DNA from: an uncultured Planctomycetales bacterium
GTDB lineage: Bacteria; Planctomycetota; Planctomycetia; Pirellulales; S012-138
Length of the DNA stretch: 64,000 nt
Reading direction: 5' to 3'
NCBI GenBank assembly: GCA_937982665.1
Contig: CALJLD010000295.1
Location: 1 to 64,000, forward strand
The notes under the pieces are model-generated. The model ran no database searches and was not told where the DNA came from. It saw nothing but the letters and a program-made list of their open reading frames with translations. Of the stretch, positions 35,155 to 44,476 are shown piece by piece (positions within the stretch are counted from its first letter, which is position 1; each line of letters begins with the position of its first letter). Made by a program: the position numbers and the translations under genes.

Positions 35155-36882
35155 CTAGCCCGCCGCATCACCTCCCGACGACCGCGCGGACGCTGGCTGA
35201 TCTAAAGGATTGTTCATCGCGTCTATTCGGCTCCACTCAAGCCGTGTTTCTTCGACATTGGCCTCTGTCACAATCCGCGGTGTGATCGAAATGCTGATGT
35301 TCTGGGAAACAACTCGCTCCGAGGTAGCCAGCGAGTGAATTGTCCGAATCGCTTCGTAACCCATCCCAAAGAGATCCTCGGCAACTAAGCCGTAGGCGTG
35401 CTCCTCTTCAATTGCCAGAAGCGCGTCCAGGTTCTCGTCGGTCGCCATGGAGATGATAGGAACTTGCCTGTCTGCCACACCGATGTGCGGCAGTGCGATG
35501 GCGTGGACCGGCGAGAGTCCGACAACGGCATCGATGTTCGTATCGTTCTTGAGCATATCGCGCACGGTATGGGCAATGCGGATTACTTCGTGACCGTCGA
35601 GGAACGGCGATTCAAAGATATCGAACTCGCCTCCCTGCGCGTCGCTCGTGGTCTCGTTGCTTCCGTGAACTCCTTCGGCAAAGCCCTGCGATTCGGCGGA
35701 ACCGCCGCCAATGACCAAGACGCGCCCCCCTTGCGGCAAAGCTTTTGTTAACAGCCGGCCACAAGAGCGGCCAAATTCGATGGGATCAGTTCCCACGTGC
35801 GCATGCCGATTACCATTGGTATTGTCGTCATAGATTGTCACAACCTTCGTCTTGTCAATCAGCTTACTCAGCGGCTCCGATAGGTCAGCGTCGACCGCGG
35901 GATCCAGAACTACGCCGTCAAACTCTTCTTGCAGGAGCCCTGCCAGGATCGCGCGTTGCGACCGGGGAGAATCCTCTTCCCATTCGGGGACAAGGAAGGT
36001 CAATTCGATGCCCAACTCCTGGGCGGCCGCCGCGGCGCCTCGCGCGGAATTCAGAGATCCGATGCCAGAGACGAACGCGACCCGCAATGTTGGCGGCTTG
36101 GACTGTTCGCCGATGCTGTCGCCAGAGGAATCCATCTCAGGATCGCCAGACACGCGCGATCCACGATCGATATCTTGCTGTTCAATCTCCTGCGAAAGCC
36201 TTGCCGTGATCTGATCAAAATCCTGAGTAAGTTGCTCTGGAAGGGTGTCATCGGGGGTGATCCGGTGAACAAACCAACGCCCGTTCACGCGTTGGAAGAA
36301 GACCGGGTCAAAGTGCCGTTGACCTTCAACTTCCCACACGGATGCCGCTGCGGCGAAGTCTCCTTCGACGACGACGTCGGACAGCTCTTTCTTTGGAAGA
36401 TTCGTTGTATCGCGAACTTGACTGGAGTGAATTGCCAGCAGTTTCGTGAGTAGCGCAGCTTTGTCCTTAACGAGCGAGCCGGCTTTGATTCGCCGGTTGA
36501 TGCTTGCAGCATAAGTGTCACCGCCTTCTGGCAAGGCGGACTCGAAACTATCTATGTCGACGCCATGCTCAGCGAACAGGGCAATGACCTTCTCACGCGC
36601 CGGGTCATCGGTACCTTCGCTTGAACGCAGACGTGAGAGATCATCCAAGACTCCTTCGCCAGCAATACAATTCACGGACGATTCGGTCATACTCGCGAAC
36701 GCGCTCGATATGTCCATCTTTCGTGCGGCGACCTCGTACGATTCAAAGGCCTCCTCCGGACTTTCAAATCCCTTGCGGAGTGCTGCGTCACCGCCGGATT
36801 TCGTCGCCTCCTTTTGCGAACATCCGCAAAACGCTTGAAGCAAGAATGCCAGCACTACGAGCTTGCCAAATCTAAATGCCAT
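35155..36882 (-). CDS. Lipoprotein with N-terminal unknown domain and sugar-binding (PBP type I) domain
   Basis: 575 aa. The start at 36882 is supported by AGGAG seven bases upstream; the frame extends to 36978 but without such a signal. A lipobox-like site occurs at LLQAFCGC (Cys near residue 22). Residues about 30-280 form a domain not recognised (contains FDPVFFQRVNGRWFVHRI). About 295-545 fits a ribose-binding-like periplasmic protein (LRVAFVSGIGSLN, FDGVVLDPAVDAD, VTIYDDNTNG, HVGTDPIEFGR, VIGGGSAESQGF, VGLSPVHAIALP). No ABC transporter is adjacent, so sensing or binding rather than uptake is likely. Confidence 0.85.
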   Translation of the reverse strand: MAFRFGKLVVLAFLLQAFCGCSQKEATKSGGDAALRKGFESPEEAFESYEVAARKMDISSAFASMTESSVNCIAGEGVLDDLSRLRSSEGTDDPAREKVIALFAEHGVDIDSFESALPEGGDTYAASINRRIKAGSLVKDKAALLTKLLAIHSSQVRDTTNLPKKELSDVVVEGDFAAAASVWEVEGQRHFDPVFFQRVNGRWFVHRITPDDTLPEQLTQDFDQITARLSQEIEQQDIDRGSRVSGDPEMDSSGDSIGEQSKPPTLRVAFVSGIGSLNSARGAAAAAQELGIELTFLVPEWEEDSPRSQRAILAGLLQEEFDGVVLDPAVDADLSEPLSKLIDKTKVVTIYDDNTNGNRHAHVGTDPIEFGRSCGRLLTKALPQGGRVLVIGGGSAESQGFAEGVHGSNETTSDAQGGEFDIFESPFLDGHEVIRIAHTVRDMLKNDTNIDAVVGLSPVHAIALPHIGVADRQVPIISMATDENLDALLAIEEEHAYGLVAEDLFGMGYEAIRTIHSLATSERVVSQNISISITPRIVTEANVEETRLEWSRIDAMNNPLDQPASARSSGGDAAG

Positions 36883-37080
36883 CGAGCGACTCCTGTATGA
36901 ATGTAGCTCTTGTCGTGAGAGCGCTTGCGGAGCGCATTTTGACGTGGAAGTAGATTTCCGTGTACAGATGGTAGCCATGGTCGCGATTCTCCCCTGCTTG
37001 AGTGCCTTCGCCTTTGCTTATCGTTTATGGATCGCGTGTCGCGGACCAAATCCAACGGCCTTGGTTCAACGCTAGTCACC

Positions 37081-40000
37081 TCAATTCTTCACAGGTCTTG
37101 TTACGGTCGATTGCGAAACGCTTTTCCATGGTGAGAGGTCCCATATCAAGACCTCGCCCGGAGGCTCTTCTCCCCTGCCTGTCATGCCGTGCAGTAGCCT
37201 GCCAAACAACAAACTGCCATCTGGAGAAATCTCGATTGAACCGATCGGCTGCTGGGCGTCGTCGAATGTCCAGAGCAGCGTCTCAGTCGGGATATGCCAA
37301 AGCCTGATCGTTCCATCTTCGCTGGACGTGAAGATTCGCGTCCCGTCATCCGTGAGTCTCGCATCTGTGACCGGCGCGGTATGACCCTTTAAATCGACAA
37401 ACGACCAGTTGCTAGTGTCGTAAACTCGAACGTGATGGCTGCTCTGTCCAAGATCAACAGAAGCCACAAGTAAGCGTGAATCGGAACTCCAAGTGAGTGG
37501 AGTTAGTGAGCTTTCAGGCACTGCCAGCTTCAGGGGGCCATTTTCTAGCGCTTCGATCAATTCGTTCTCGTCAACGTTTTCGCCGGACGGGTTTGGCAGG
37601 ATCGCGACTTCGATGCCATGTTCAGGATGCGTGTCCAAGCTCACTTTCCTCTGCACCGCAATGATTGAACCGGACGGGTTGATTGCCATGCGTCCTCTTT
37701 CCGTTTGTGAACTCGTGACTCCGCCCGATGTCGAGAGTTGCTCGTACCGCCAGTCATCGCGCATGTCGATGGAGACAACCACGTTGCCATTGCCGAACGG
37801 TGTCCGCATGTCCGATACGGTTTGCTGCGCCAAGAAGAGCTCGTCAGCTGCGAAAGCGACGGGCCCGTGCAATTCCTCGAAATTATGCAGAGCAACCATC
37901 CCCAAACGATCGTCCGCCAATGGTATTGGCTTGACTTGTTCCAGATCGAAGATCGCTACGCCTCGATCATGCGCGACAGCCAAACGTTTGCCCTGGGAGT
38001 CCATTGCCGCATAGCTAATGCTGTTCAACCATTCTCTGTTGCGACCGTCATGTTGGTCCTGACCTGGTTGAACGGTATAGAGCTGATACTTCTCCACCAA
38101 CTGTCTTGCAGTGATATCCCAGATGCCGATCTCGGATCCCTGTTCGACAACGACGAGTTTCCTCATTGCCGGAGCGAACAGCATCGCAACAACAGGAGAG
38201 AGGACCTGATCTACGTGCGGAGCCTGACCCGTCAGCGATGCAACGGCTCCCGCATCACCAATGTTCAGGGTTAACATTCCGTTGAGGCTGTTGGCTAACA
38301 AGGTCCGGTCGTCCAGTAAACAACATATGCTAACGTCGCTTGCCGTCTTGTGTCGCAAACTATTGGAAGCAACGTCCCAGACTTGAATCGAACCTCCACC
38401 CGCCGACGCGATTTGATCTGCCCCGGCTGAGAACGTCAAACTTGTCGCTTTATGCGGATACTCTTTACTTTTTGGGAAGAGATGAACCTGGCCAGACTGA
38501 TAAACTGCCGCCGGATACGTTTGCAACACCTGAGACAGGTCCATACCTGCGCTCATTTCAAGCAAACTCGACAAGTCCTGCTGGCAAATGGCAGTAGCAC
38601 CGATGGAGTCGATGCGATTGCCCGTGTCTCGAGTAAGGTACCGTTCGCCGGTGATTGTGTCCTGAATGTGAAACACGCCCAATTCGCGGTCGCTTGCCAC
38701 TTCAAGGATGGGATGGGGACGACCATCCTCTAAGGGCAGAGCTTGACCGGTTACTGCCGACCAGCGATGAAGAACGGATGCATCGTTTCCCTCAGGCATC
38801 GGTTCGTGCGAGCGAGAAGACGTGAAGAAATCATCGTTGTCGCCGAACGCCTGAAAGTAAACGAACGCATCGGGATCGTTGTCCGCCCGATAGATCAGGT
38901 TGCCCGTGTCGATGTCGAAAACGCGGATCCCAGCCGGGGCAACGTTTCCGTTGTGACCGGAAAACGCAATCCGCCGGCCGGTTGCATCCAAAGACATCTC
39001 CTCCCAAGGTCGCAACGGCGGCAAGGCTCCCAACTGAAAGACACGGACAAGACTGCCGGTTTCCGTGTCGATCACGGCGACTTCATGCGCGACCTCCCCT
39101 TCTTCATTTTCAACGACAACAACTCGCGGGGCATCAGCAAGCGGCACAAAGTCGTACTGAGCTTGAAGTTCCTCGGACTGACGATTTGACTGAATGGAGC
39201 GCGCAGCATCCGCAGCATCGGTTGTCGGCTCCCGTCCGATCGCGGGAATGTTCCGCCACGATCCGCCAGGACTGCTGGTGTCAAAAGAGAATGGCACTCT
39301 CCGCCATGCGACAACCCGTTTTCCATCTCGGCTGGCAAGTAAAGCACGAAATTGGAAGGTCTCCGGAAGCAGGCTGCCATACTGAACCTGCAACAGTGCT
39401 TGTGGCCTGCCGAGGAGTCTTCTCAGATAGTTCCATTCGATCGAGCGTAAACTCGGAGCGCACTTTTCGAGGGATTCTCGTGCGAGTTGGAATTCGCCGG
39501 CGCTGCTCAGTTTGGCCGCGCGAAGAAATTGCAGTTGGTAATTTGACTGACTTAGGCGGGTATTTGAAGTCGACAGGTCGTGGTTGGCGACGGCAAGTTC
39601 GGTCGCCCGCTGATGCTCCGCGGTTTCCGCCACTTCAGCTCGCGTCTTGAGATCAAAGAACACCAGCGATGAGATGATCGACGCTGTCAAAGCGACAATC
39701 GCCGCGACTGACGCCCCCGTGACAAGCGTGCGATGGCGCTTGATCCAACGTCGGCCTTGCTCTAACCACGGATCGGGATATGCGTCGACAGGATTATCGC
39801 GCTGCCAAGACTCGACTTGCTGAGCCAAGTCATGCGGTGTTGCATAGCGATCATTAGGATTGATCGAAAGTGCTTGTTTACAAATGGCTGCCAGAGGGCG
39901 GGGAACATTCGGCTGAATACTGCGCGCTGACCCGAAGTCTTTATGTTGAAAGGCTGCCATAAGGTCGGCATGAGAACCTGCGACCACTGGCGGACGGCCC

Positions 40001-41103
40001 GTTAAGATTTCAAACAGAGTTGCGCCCAGGCCGTAGATATCGCTACGAGGGCCGATGCAGCTTTCGTCACCGCTCGCTTGCTCGGGGCTCATGTAAGCCA
40101 GCGTTCCTTTGACGCTGCCTTCCATCGAGATTCGAACTTCGCTCGACTCTTGTTCAGCACCTGCGGGATTGGACGAGCTATCGTCATTGGCGGCTTCGAT
40201 TGATTTCGCGAGACCCCAGTCGATGATCCACACTTCGGCATGGGTCCCCAACATGATGTTCTCAGGCTTGAGGTCGCGATGGAGATACCCTTGATCATGC
40301 GCAAACTGCATCGCTTCGCACACCGCACGAAAGGCGTCCAGCAATTTGGCGAATGCTGGGTTGCTGCGATCGAAATCCAATCCCTCCGGCCGCTGCGCGT
40401 GAAACGCCTTGATCGCGTCCTTCAGTTCTCGTTGCTTGGGGCCTGCGTCTTGTTCGGACTGGTGGTGGCCCTCGATGTACTTGACGGCAAAACACGGAGT
40501 CTCTCCTGACTCAAGTCCAAGGCTGTAGATCGGCAGGATATTTGGATGCTCCAGGACGGCGGTCATCTTGCCTTCCTGGGCAAGCCGCATAAGACTAACC
40601 CGACCGGCCGAACTTCCCGGTCCTTTTACAGCGACGACGCGATTCAATTCTCTGTCCCAGGCCTTATAGATAATTCCCTGTCCCCCGGACTTAAGGACTT
40701 CTCGGATTTCGTAACGCCCGAGGACGACTTCGCCAACGTGAAACGGCCGAGCCTGCGATTCGGCTGTTCCAAAGTCGCCAGCGACCAATTCCTCAATCTG
40801 CACGTATAAGGCCAACGTCGCACGAATTCTCGAGGGATGGTCGCGACAAAGAGAATCGAGCACCGACTCGATGCTGTCGCTGTTGGCTTGCGGTTCATCT
40901 TCCCAGGCATTCGCGCGCTGCTTGAACTCGTCGTGCAGTGTTTCGATCAGACGAAATTCCGCTTGGAACTGTTCACGAATCTCAACGGAATATCCTGAGC
41001 AGAACAGCGCGAGTGGCGGATCAAGTTGCCCGTGTCGCCAAAGGTTGCGCAACTCCTCGTGGAGCTTTTCAAGGACGGCGTCCGATTCTCGGCGTTCGCT
41101 CAT
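37081..41103 (-). CDS. Transmembrane Ser/Thr protein kinase with WD40-like C-terminus
   Basis: 1340 aa; the start at 41103 has GGAG five bases away. Residues 1-120 are helical, with ordered acidic residues. The kinase domain (about 130-435) has a Gly loop SGGQGIIYKA (139-148), Lys160, HRDLKPEN (275-282), DWG (295-297) in place of DFG, and SPE (339-341). A single membrane helix sits at about 460-483. A short coiled region precedes about 800 residues of WD40-like blades (HTAPVTDARLTDDGTRIFTS, then GTIRLWHIP). Planctomycetes carry many such kinases, often near ECF-type regulators. It is divergent from the regulator-like gene at 41474. Confidence 0.95.
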   Translation of the reverse strand: MSERRESDAVLEKLHEELRNLWRHGQLDPPLALFCSGYSVEIREQFQAEFRLIETLHDEFKQRANAWEDEPQANSDSIESVLDSLCRDHPSRIRATLALYVQIEELVAGDFGTAESQARPFHVGEVVLGRYEIREVLKSGGQGIIYKAWDRELNRVVAVKGPGSSAGRVSLMRLAQEGKMTAVLEHPNILPIYSLGLESGETPCFAVKYIEGHHQSEQDAGPKQRELKDAIKAFHAQRPEGLDFDRSNPAFAKLLDAFRAVCEAMQFAHDQGYLHRDLKPENIMLGTHAEVWIIDWGLAKSIEAANDDSSSNPAGAEQESSEVRISMEGSVKGTLAYMSPEQASGDESCIGPRSDIYGLGATLFEILTGRPPVVAGSHADLMAAFQHKDFGSARSIQPNVPRPLAAICKQALSINPNDRYATPHDLAQQVESWQRDNPVDAYPDPWLEQGRRWIKRHRTLVTGASVAAIVALTASIISSLVFFDLKTRAEVAETAEHQRATELAVANHDLSTSNTRLSQSNYQLQFLRAAKLSSAGEFQLARESLEKCAPSLRSIEWNYLRRLLGRPQALLQVQYGSLLPETFQFRALLASRDGKRVVAWRRVPFSFDTSSPGGSWRNIPAIGREPTTDAADAARSIQSNRQSEELQAQYDFVPLADAPRVVVVENEEGEVAHEVAVIDTETGSLVRVFQLGALPPLRPWEEMSLDATGRRIAFSGHNGNVAPAGIRVFDIDTGNLIYRADNDPDAFVYFQAFGDNDDFFTSSRSHEPMPEGNDASVLHRWSAVTGQALPLEDGRPHPILEVASDRELGVFHIQDTITGERYLTRDTGNRIDSIGATAICQQDLSSLLEMSAGMDLSQVLQTYPAAVYQSGQVHLFPKSKEYPHKATSLTFSAGADQIASAGGGSIQVWDVASNSLRHKTASDVSICCLLDDRTLLANSLNGMLTLNIGDAGAVASLTGQAPHVDQVLSPVVAMLFAPAMRKLVVVEQGSEIGIWDITARQLVEKYQLYTVQPGQDQHDGRNREWLNSISYAAMDSQGKRLAVAHDRGVAIFDLEQVKPIPLADDRLGMVALHNFEELHGPVAFAADELFLAQQTVSDMRTPFGNGNVVVSIDMRDDWRYEQLSTSGGVTSSQTERGRMAINPSGSIIAVQRKVSLDTHPEHGIEVAILPNPSGENVDENELIEALENGPLKLAVPESSLTPLTWSSDSRLLVASVDLGQSSHHVRVYDTSNWSFVDLKGHTAPVTDARLTDDGTRIFTSSEDGTIRLWHIPTETLLWTFDDAQQPIGSIEISPDGSLLFGRLLHGMTGRGEEPPGEVLIWDLSPWKSVSQSTVTRPVKN

Positions 41104-41473
41104 TTGATCTCCACGCAATTCAACTTGATTGGCAACCTTCCTGATGCCGAACGCGCCATGACAAGCATCATTCTCCACCGCAATAAGCGCTACGGCGGAA
41201 CCGCGTCAAAATTCACTCCCTAACTCTAAAGCGTGTACGGATAGAGCTTGGGGAGGGTGCTTTAAGAAATTTCGTCGACAGCGGAATTCCCCAATGGCAA
41301 GATGCGTATCTTAGCGAACTGACGGCAAGACTTGCCAGCGCCGACCTTCGCCGTGCATCACAGCGGACAAAAAACACAATGGCAATTGTCCAGGCGAGTG
41401 AAGCAGCCTCGCGCAAAGGTTGAAGACAAATAGTCGTTCTGGCCGAATCCGCATAAACGGAGAGTTACATTCC
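41104..41473. other. Divergent intergenic region
   Basis: 370 bases between the kinase (-) and the regulator-like gene (+). Promoters for both are expected here. No motif could be assigned with confidence and no gene is seen. Confidence 0.5.
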
Positions 41474-42163
41474 ATGCCCGATAAGCAGCCTGTTGAGGCT
41501 TTGACCTTTGAAGAGCTACTCGCCAGGATCGCGCAGCGCGACGAGTCTTGTTGGGAAGAGTTGTTGCGACGGGACTGTTCGCTCTTGCCGGGCGAGAATG
41601 ACTCGCGGCTTGGTCGCGAATTGAAACGCTACTATAACCGCATCCGCGGCGCAGGCCGGACGTTTGACGACGTCATTCAGGAAATGGTAATCCCCAGGCG
41701 GAAGGGTGAACCTAGCTATCTGCAAAAAGCGATCATTGATGTCCAGCCAACTACGGAGAAAGATTACCGAAGTTTGGCGAAACGGAAATTCAAGCAGCGG
41801 CTCATTGATGAAGCGCGCCGTGAAGTCAAACATCAGATCGTTTTGGCTTTGCAGTCTGGAGCGGAGGTGCCAGCAGATTCACTGCCGGGGATCGACACCG
41901 AGGAAAGCTGGCAGTCCGTTAGAAACGCGGTTGCGGGTTTAGACGATGTCGAGAAAGCTGTGACGCGTTGCTACTACGGAATTCCGGCAACCCTTGATGA
42001 TGGAGAGCCACAAGAAGCCATGGCGGTGGCAGCCGTCGCTGAAGAACTCCAACGCAAGGGGATTCAGCTCAGTTATCAGCAAACAGCGGACAAACTTAAG
42101 AAGGCACGGCGACTATTGGGCGTCCTGCTCTTGCCGGTTAAAGAGGCGTTGGACAAAGACTAG
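41474..42163 (+). CDS. Unrecognised protein with faint sigma-factor-like pattern
   Basis: 229 aa, soluble, from ATG 41474 (MPDKQPVEALTFEELL). An in-frame TTG at 41420 is rejected. Helical throughout. The pattern LKRYYNRIRGAGRTFDDVIQEMV (about 52-74) recalls sigma-70 region 2, and LDDVEKAVTRCYYG (about 157-170) with SYQQTADKLKKARRLL (about 203-218) recalls region 4, but spacing and conservation are poor. The position, divergent from a kinase-WD40 gene, suits a regulator, since ECF sigma and kinase genes are commonly paired in planctomycetes. I would not call it a sigma factor on present evidence. Confidence 0.6.
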   Translation: MPDKQPVEALTFEELLARIAQRDESCWEELLRRDCSLLPGENDSRLGRELKRYYNRIRGAGRTFDDVIQEMVIPRRKGEPSYLQKAIIDVQPTTEKDYRSLAKRKFKQRLIDEARREVKHQIVLALQSGAEVPADSLPGIDTEESWQSVRNAVAGLDDVEKAVTRCYYGIPATLDDGEPQEAMAVAAVAEELQRKGIQLSYQQTADKLKKARRLLGVLLLPVKEALDKD

Positions 42164-42409
42164 CAGAACTCGTGGAATCGAAAGTCTGCCGTCTGGGACG
42201 TCCCATTTTCCAGGAAAAAGGGCGATGACCCTGTCCATCCCGTCTGGGCTCTGGACGTTTGTCGCTTCCGCCGGGTTCGGTTGCCGATCTCCCCTATTTC
42301 CGTGAATTCCGCCGTGTTCCGCGTCTGGGCCGAAGTTCTAGAAGTTTTCCTCCCCGAAGCGCGCTGCGCCGTCGCTCTACTTCTAGAACAATTCAACGAA
42401 AGGCCCCTC

Positions 42410-42844
42410 ATGCGAACTCTCCGGATAATTTGCTGTGCAGCCTGCCTGCTGACTTCGGCTGAAGCGATGGCGCAAGACCGTGACTCCAAGGCAGTGACCT
42501 GGCGAGCAACGTTTGTCACGGCATCAAGCGAAGTCGCCGAGGACGACACACTATCGTGTCTTCCCGTACATGCGGACTTTCTAGATCAGAAACCTGCCCG
42601 AGTTGGCATGGCCCCAGACAGTTCAGGGCCATTCTGGACAGACAATGATGCGTCTGCCGGCCGCAAGAAACTGAGACCCTGGTCGGCGGAACTTGTTGTC
42701 TTCGTCTGCGACATCATCGAACGGATATGTGACTATCCCCAAATTGCATTGGTGGTGATTATCGGGAGCGTCCTCTGGCTAAATCGCTCAAAGGGTCCTC
42801 ATAGAAACGCTCACACGAATACAGCGAAGAGAACGATTTATTGA
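42410..42844 (+). CDS. Small protein with signal peptide and C-terminal membrane helix (1)
   Basis: 144 aa, from ATG 42410 after AAAGG. A signal peptide MRTLRIICCAACLLTSAEAMAQ is followed by a polar stretch and a C-terminal hydrophobic segment (YPQIALVVIIGSVLWL, about 115-130) with a short basic tail. This gives a type I membrane topology with the N-terminal part outside. Not recognised. It is followed at 13 bp by another gene of the same plan, so the two likely form one transcript. Confidence 0.75.
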   Translation: MRTLRIICCAACLLTSAEAMAQDRDSKAVTWRATFVTASSEVAEDDTLSCLPVHADFLDQKPARVGMAPDSSGPFWTDNDASAGRKKLRPWSAELVVFVCDIIERICDYPQIALVVIIGSVLWLNRSKGPHRNAHTNTAKRTIY

Positions 42845-42857
42845 GAGGTTCCTGAGA

Positions 42858-43352
42858 ATGTTTTTCAACAGCACCAAGATACTTCTCGCCTGCCTGTCCC
42901 TCGCCGCAACGGATCGCGCGGTGGCCGCACCGCCCGAGATTGAACAGCAAGGGGAAGTATCGGCGAACGTCATGACCGACACGCCACCGACTGCAAGAGC
43001 CGACCAGGTGGAAGAACGTGTGCCCACACGCGATAGCGAGAGCTCAAACAGCAACCGCAGAGAACGACGACGCAGAGCAGGTTTGGTCTCCGTGGAATTG
43101 TCTCCCAAGCGGCCTTCTGCTGAGTACTTGCGGCAAGACGAAGTATCAGCAACTTTGAGCGAGGAGCCGCCTGCAACGGTCGAAGCGCTATCCGCGGACG
43201 ACTTGGCAGAATCCGGGCCCAGACAAACTCCTATGGTGGCGCGAGACGATATTGTCGTACTTGTCATCGCCCTTATCTGTGGTGTGATGTTAGTCATCCG
43301 TATCACGAAAGCCGCTCGAAGCAACTCCCTTTTGGCCAAGAGCCGGCAATAG
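42858..43352 (+). CDS. Small protein with signal peptide and C-terminal membrane helix (2)
   Basis: 164 aa. An N-terminal signal peptide (MFFNSTKILLACLSLAATDR, then AVAAPP), a disordered Glu/Arg/Ser-rich middle containing RRERRRRAG, and a C-terminal membrane helix (DIVVLVIALICGVMLVI) with a basic tail. Same plan as the preceding gene but without evident sequence similarity. Not recognised. Likely co-transcribed with it. Confidence 0.75.
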   Translation: MFFNSTKILLACLSLAATDRAVAAPPEIEQQGEVSANVMTDTPPTARADQVEERVPTRDSESSNSNRRERRRRAGLVSVELSPKRPSAEYLRQDEVSATLSEEPPATVEALSADDLAESGPRQTPMVARDDIVVLVIALICGVMLVIRITKAARSNSLLAKSRQ

Positions 43353-43430
43353 GCCACAACGTCGCCGAGGAACACAATTCACTGCAGAACTCAACTTCGC
43401 TCCAGAACTCAACGTCGCTGAAGAACTCGA
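43351..43430 (+). repeat. Degenerate tandem repeat, period 18 bp
   Basis: Unit starts at 43386, 43404 and 43422 share agaactc exactly 18 bases apart; two weaker units precede (43351 and 43369). The clearest pair is agaactcaacttcgctcc and agaactcaacgtcgctga. The last unit contains the start codon of the NADAR gene at 43430 and the first overlaps the stop of the previous gene. Confidence 0.75.
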
Positions 43431-43954
43431 TGCCTGACTCCCAACTCATCATCCCGCGCGATAGCCGCATCCTGTACTTTAAGCGGGATCGAGAACTGTT
43501 TGGATTCCTGTCTCACTTCTATCCTTCGCCAATCGAACTCGATGGCGAGACCTGGCCGACAGTTGAGCACTACTACCAGGCTCAAAAGTCTTTTGCCCCG
43601 GCTTACGTCCAAGCAATCAGAGACGCAACTTCACCTGCGCGAGCAAAATGGCTCGCAGCACCGCCAGATGCACCTCGACGCATCTCGAAGAACTCTTGGT
43701 TTCGCAAGAACAACCAATCACCACGAAGTGACTGGCATGTGGTCAAGCTGGAAGTGATGCGCCGCGCTGACCTGGCAAAGTTCACACAGAACGACGATTT
43801 GGCGAGGCGCTTGCTGGCGACCGGCGATGCCGAGTTGATCGAAGATTCGCTTTCTGAACCCTATTGGGGAATCGGGCCGGACGGTGACGGCCCCAACTGG
43901 GCTGGACGAGTTCTCATGGAGGTTCGCGCAATGCTCTGCGAGAACTCCGCTTGA
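43430..43954 (+). CDS. NADAR/YbiA-family protein
   Basis: 174 aa, full length for the family. Canonical signature LFGFLSHFYPSPIELDG and WPTVEHYYQAQKSF (about 23-55), with WHVVKLEVMRRADLAKF and a final EPYWGIGPDGDGPNWAGRVL. NADAR proteins act as N-glycosidases: YbiA on riboflavin-pathway intermediates, others on ADP-ribosylated guanine in DNA. Substrate here unknown. The second NADAR gene in this window (32005-32475) is more divergent. The start lies in the last unit of an 18-bp repeat array. Confidence 0.93.
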   Translation: MPDSQLIIPRDSRILYFKRDRELFGFLSHFYPSPIELDGETWPTVEHYYQAQKSFAPAYVQAIRDATSPARAKWLAAPPDAPRRISKNSWFRKNNQSPRSDWHVVKLEVMRRADLAKFTQNDDLARRLLATGDAELIEDSLSEPYWGIGPDGDGPNWAGRVLMEVRAMLCENSA

Positions 43955-44064
43955 GCACGAAAGTGGCGGCGGCGTTGGGAGCCTTCGTGCGCCGCACGTT
44001 TTTTCCCAACATTGCCACGCGACGTGGGGATATCGAATCGGGAATCAAGCGGCGAAGTTGAAAG

Positions 44065-44277
44065 TTACTCTTCCTCGTCGTCTTCGCTTGGATGGCCATA
44101 GAACACCTGTTCAAAGGCTTCGTTCTCGACGAGCTCCCGATCCAAGAACACTGTGCCTTCGTCGTTGATCGAAAGGTGTGCGCGCTTGTAGCCCAGAGCC
44201 ACAAACTTCTCGATCTTAGCGCGTGATTCTTCAGACAGTGTCTTCTCGTCGACGTCAACAACATTTCTCAGGGGCAT
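44065..44277 (-). CDS. Small acidic protein, unknown
   Basis: 70 aa from ATG 44277, preceded by GGAG. A compact helical start (LSEESRAKIEKFVALGYKRA), then HLSINDEGTVFLDREL, and an acidic tail ending SEDDEEE. No signal peptide. Not recognised. It is divergent from a small secreted protein gene with 199 bases between starts. Confidence 0.7.
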   Translation of the reverse strand: MPLRNVVDVDEKTLSEESRAKIEKFVALGYKRAHLSINDEGTVFLDRELVENEAFEQVFYGHPSEDDEEE

Positions 44278-44476
44278 GGCTGGCTCCGATTGGACGAACG
44301 AGGCTGAACGAGAGCCTTTCGCTGGAAAGGTCCTGCGTGCAGACCAACATACCGCATCAGACCCCGAGATCGAAGAATCGCGTTTGATCCTTGGAAAAGT
44401 TCCCCGAGACCCAGCGGTGTGTCGCTTAGAGAGTGAAGGGGCACTACAAGCACCTAGCCGGATGAAAGGACATGAC

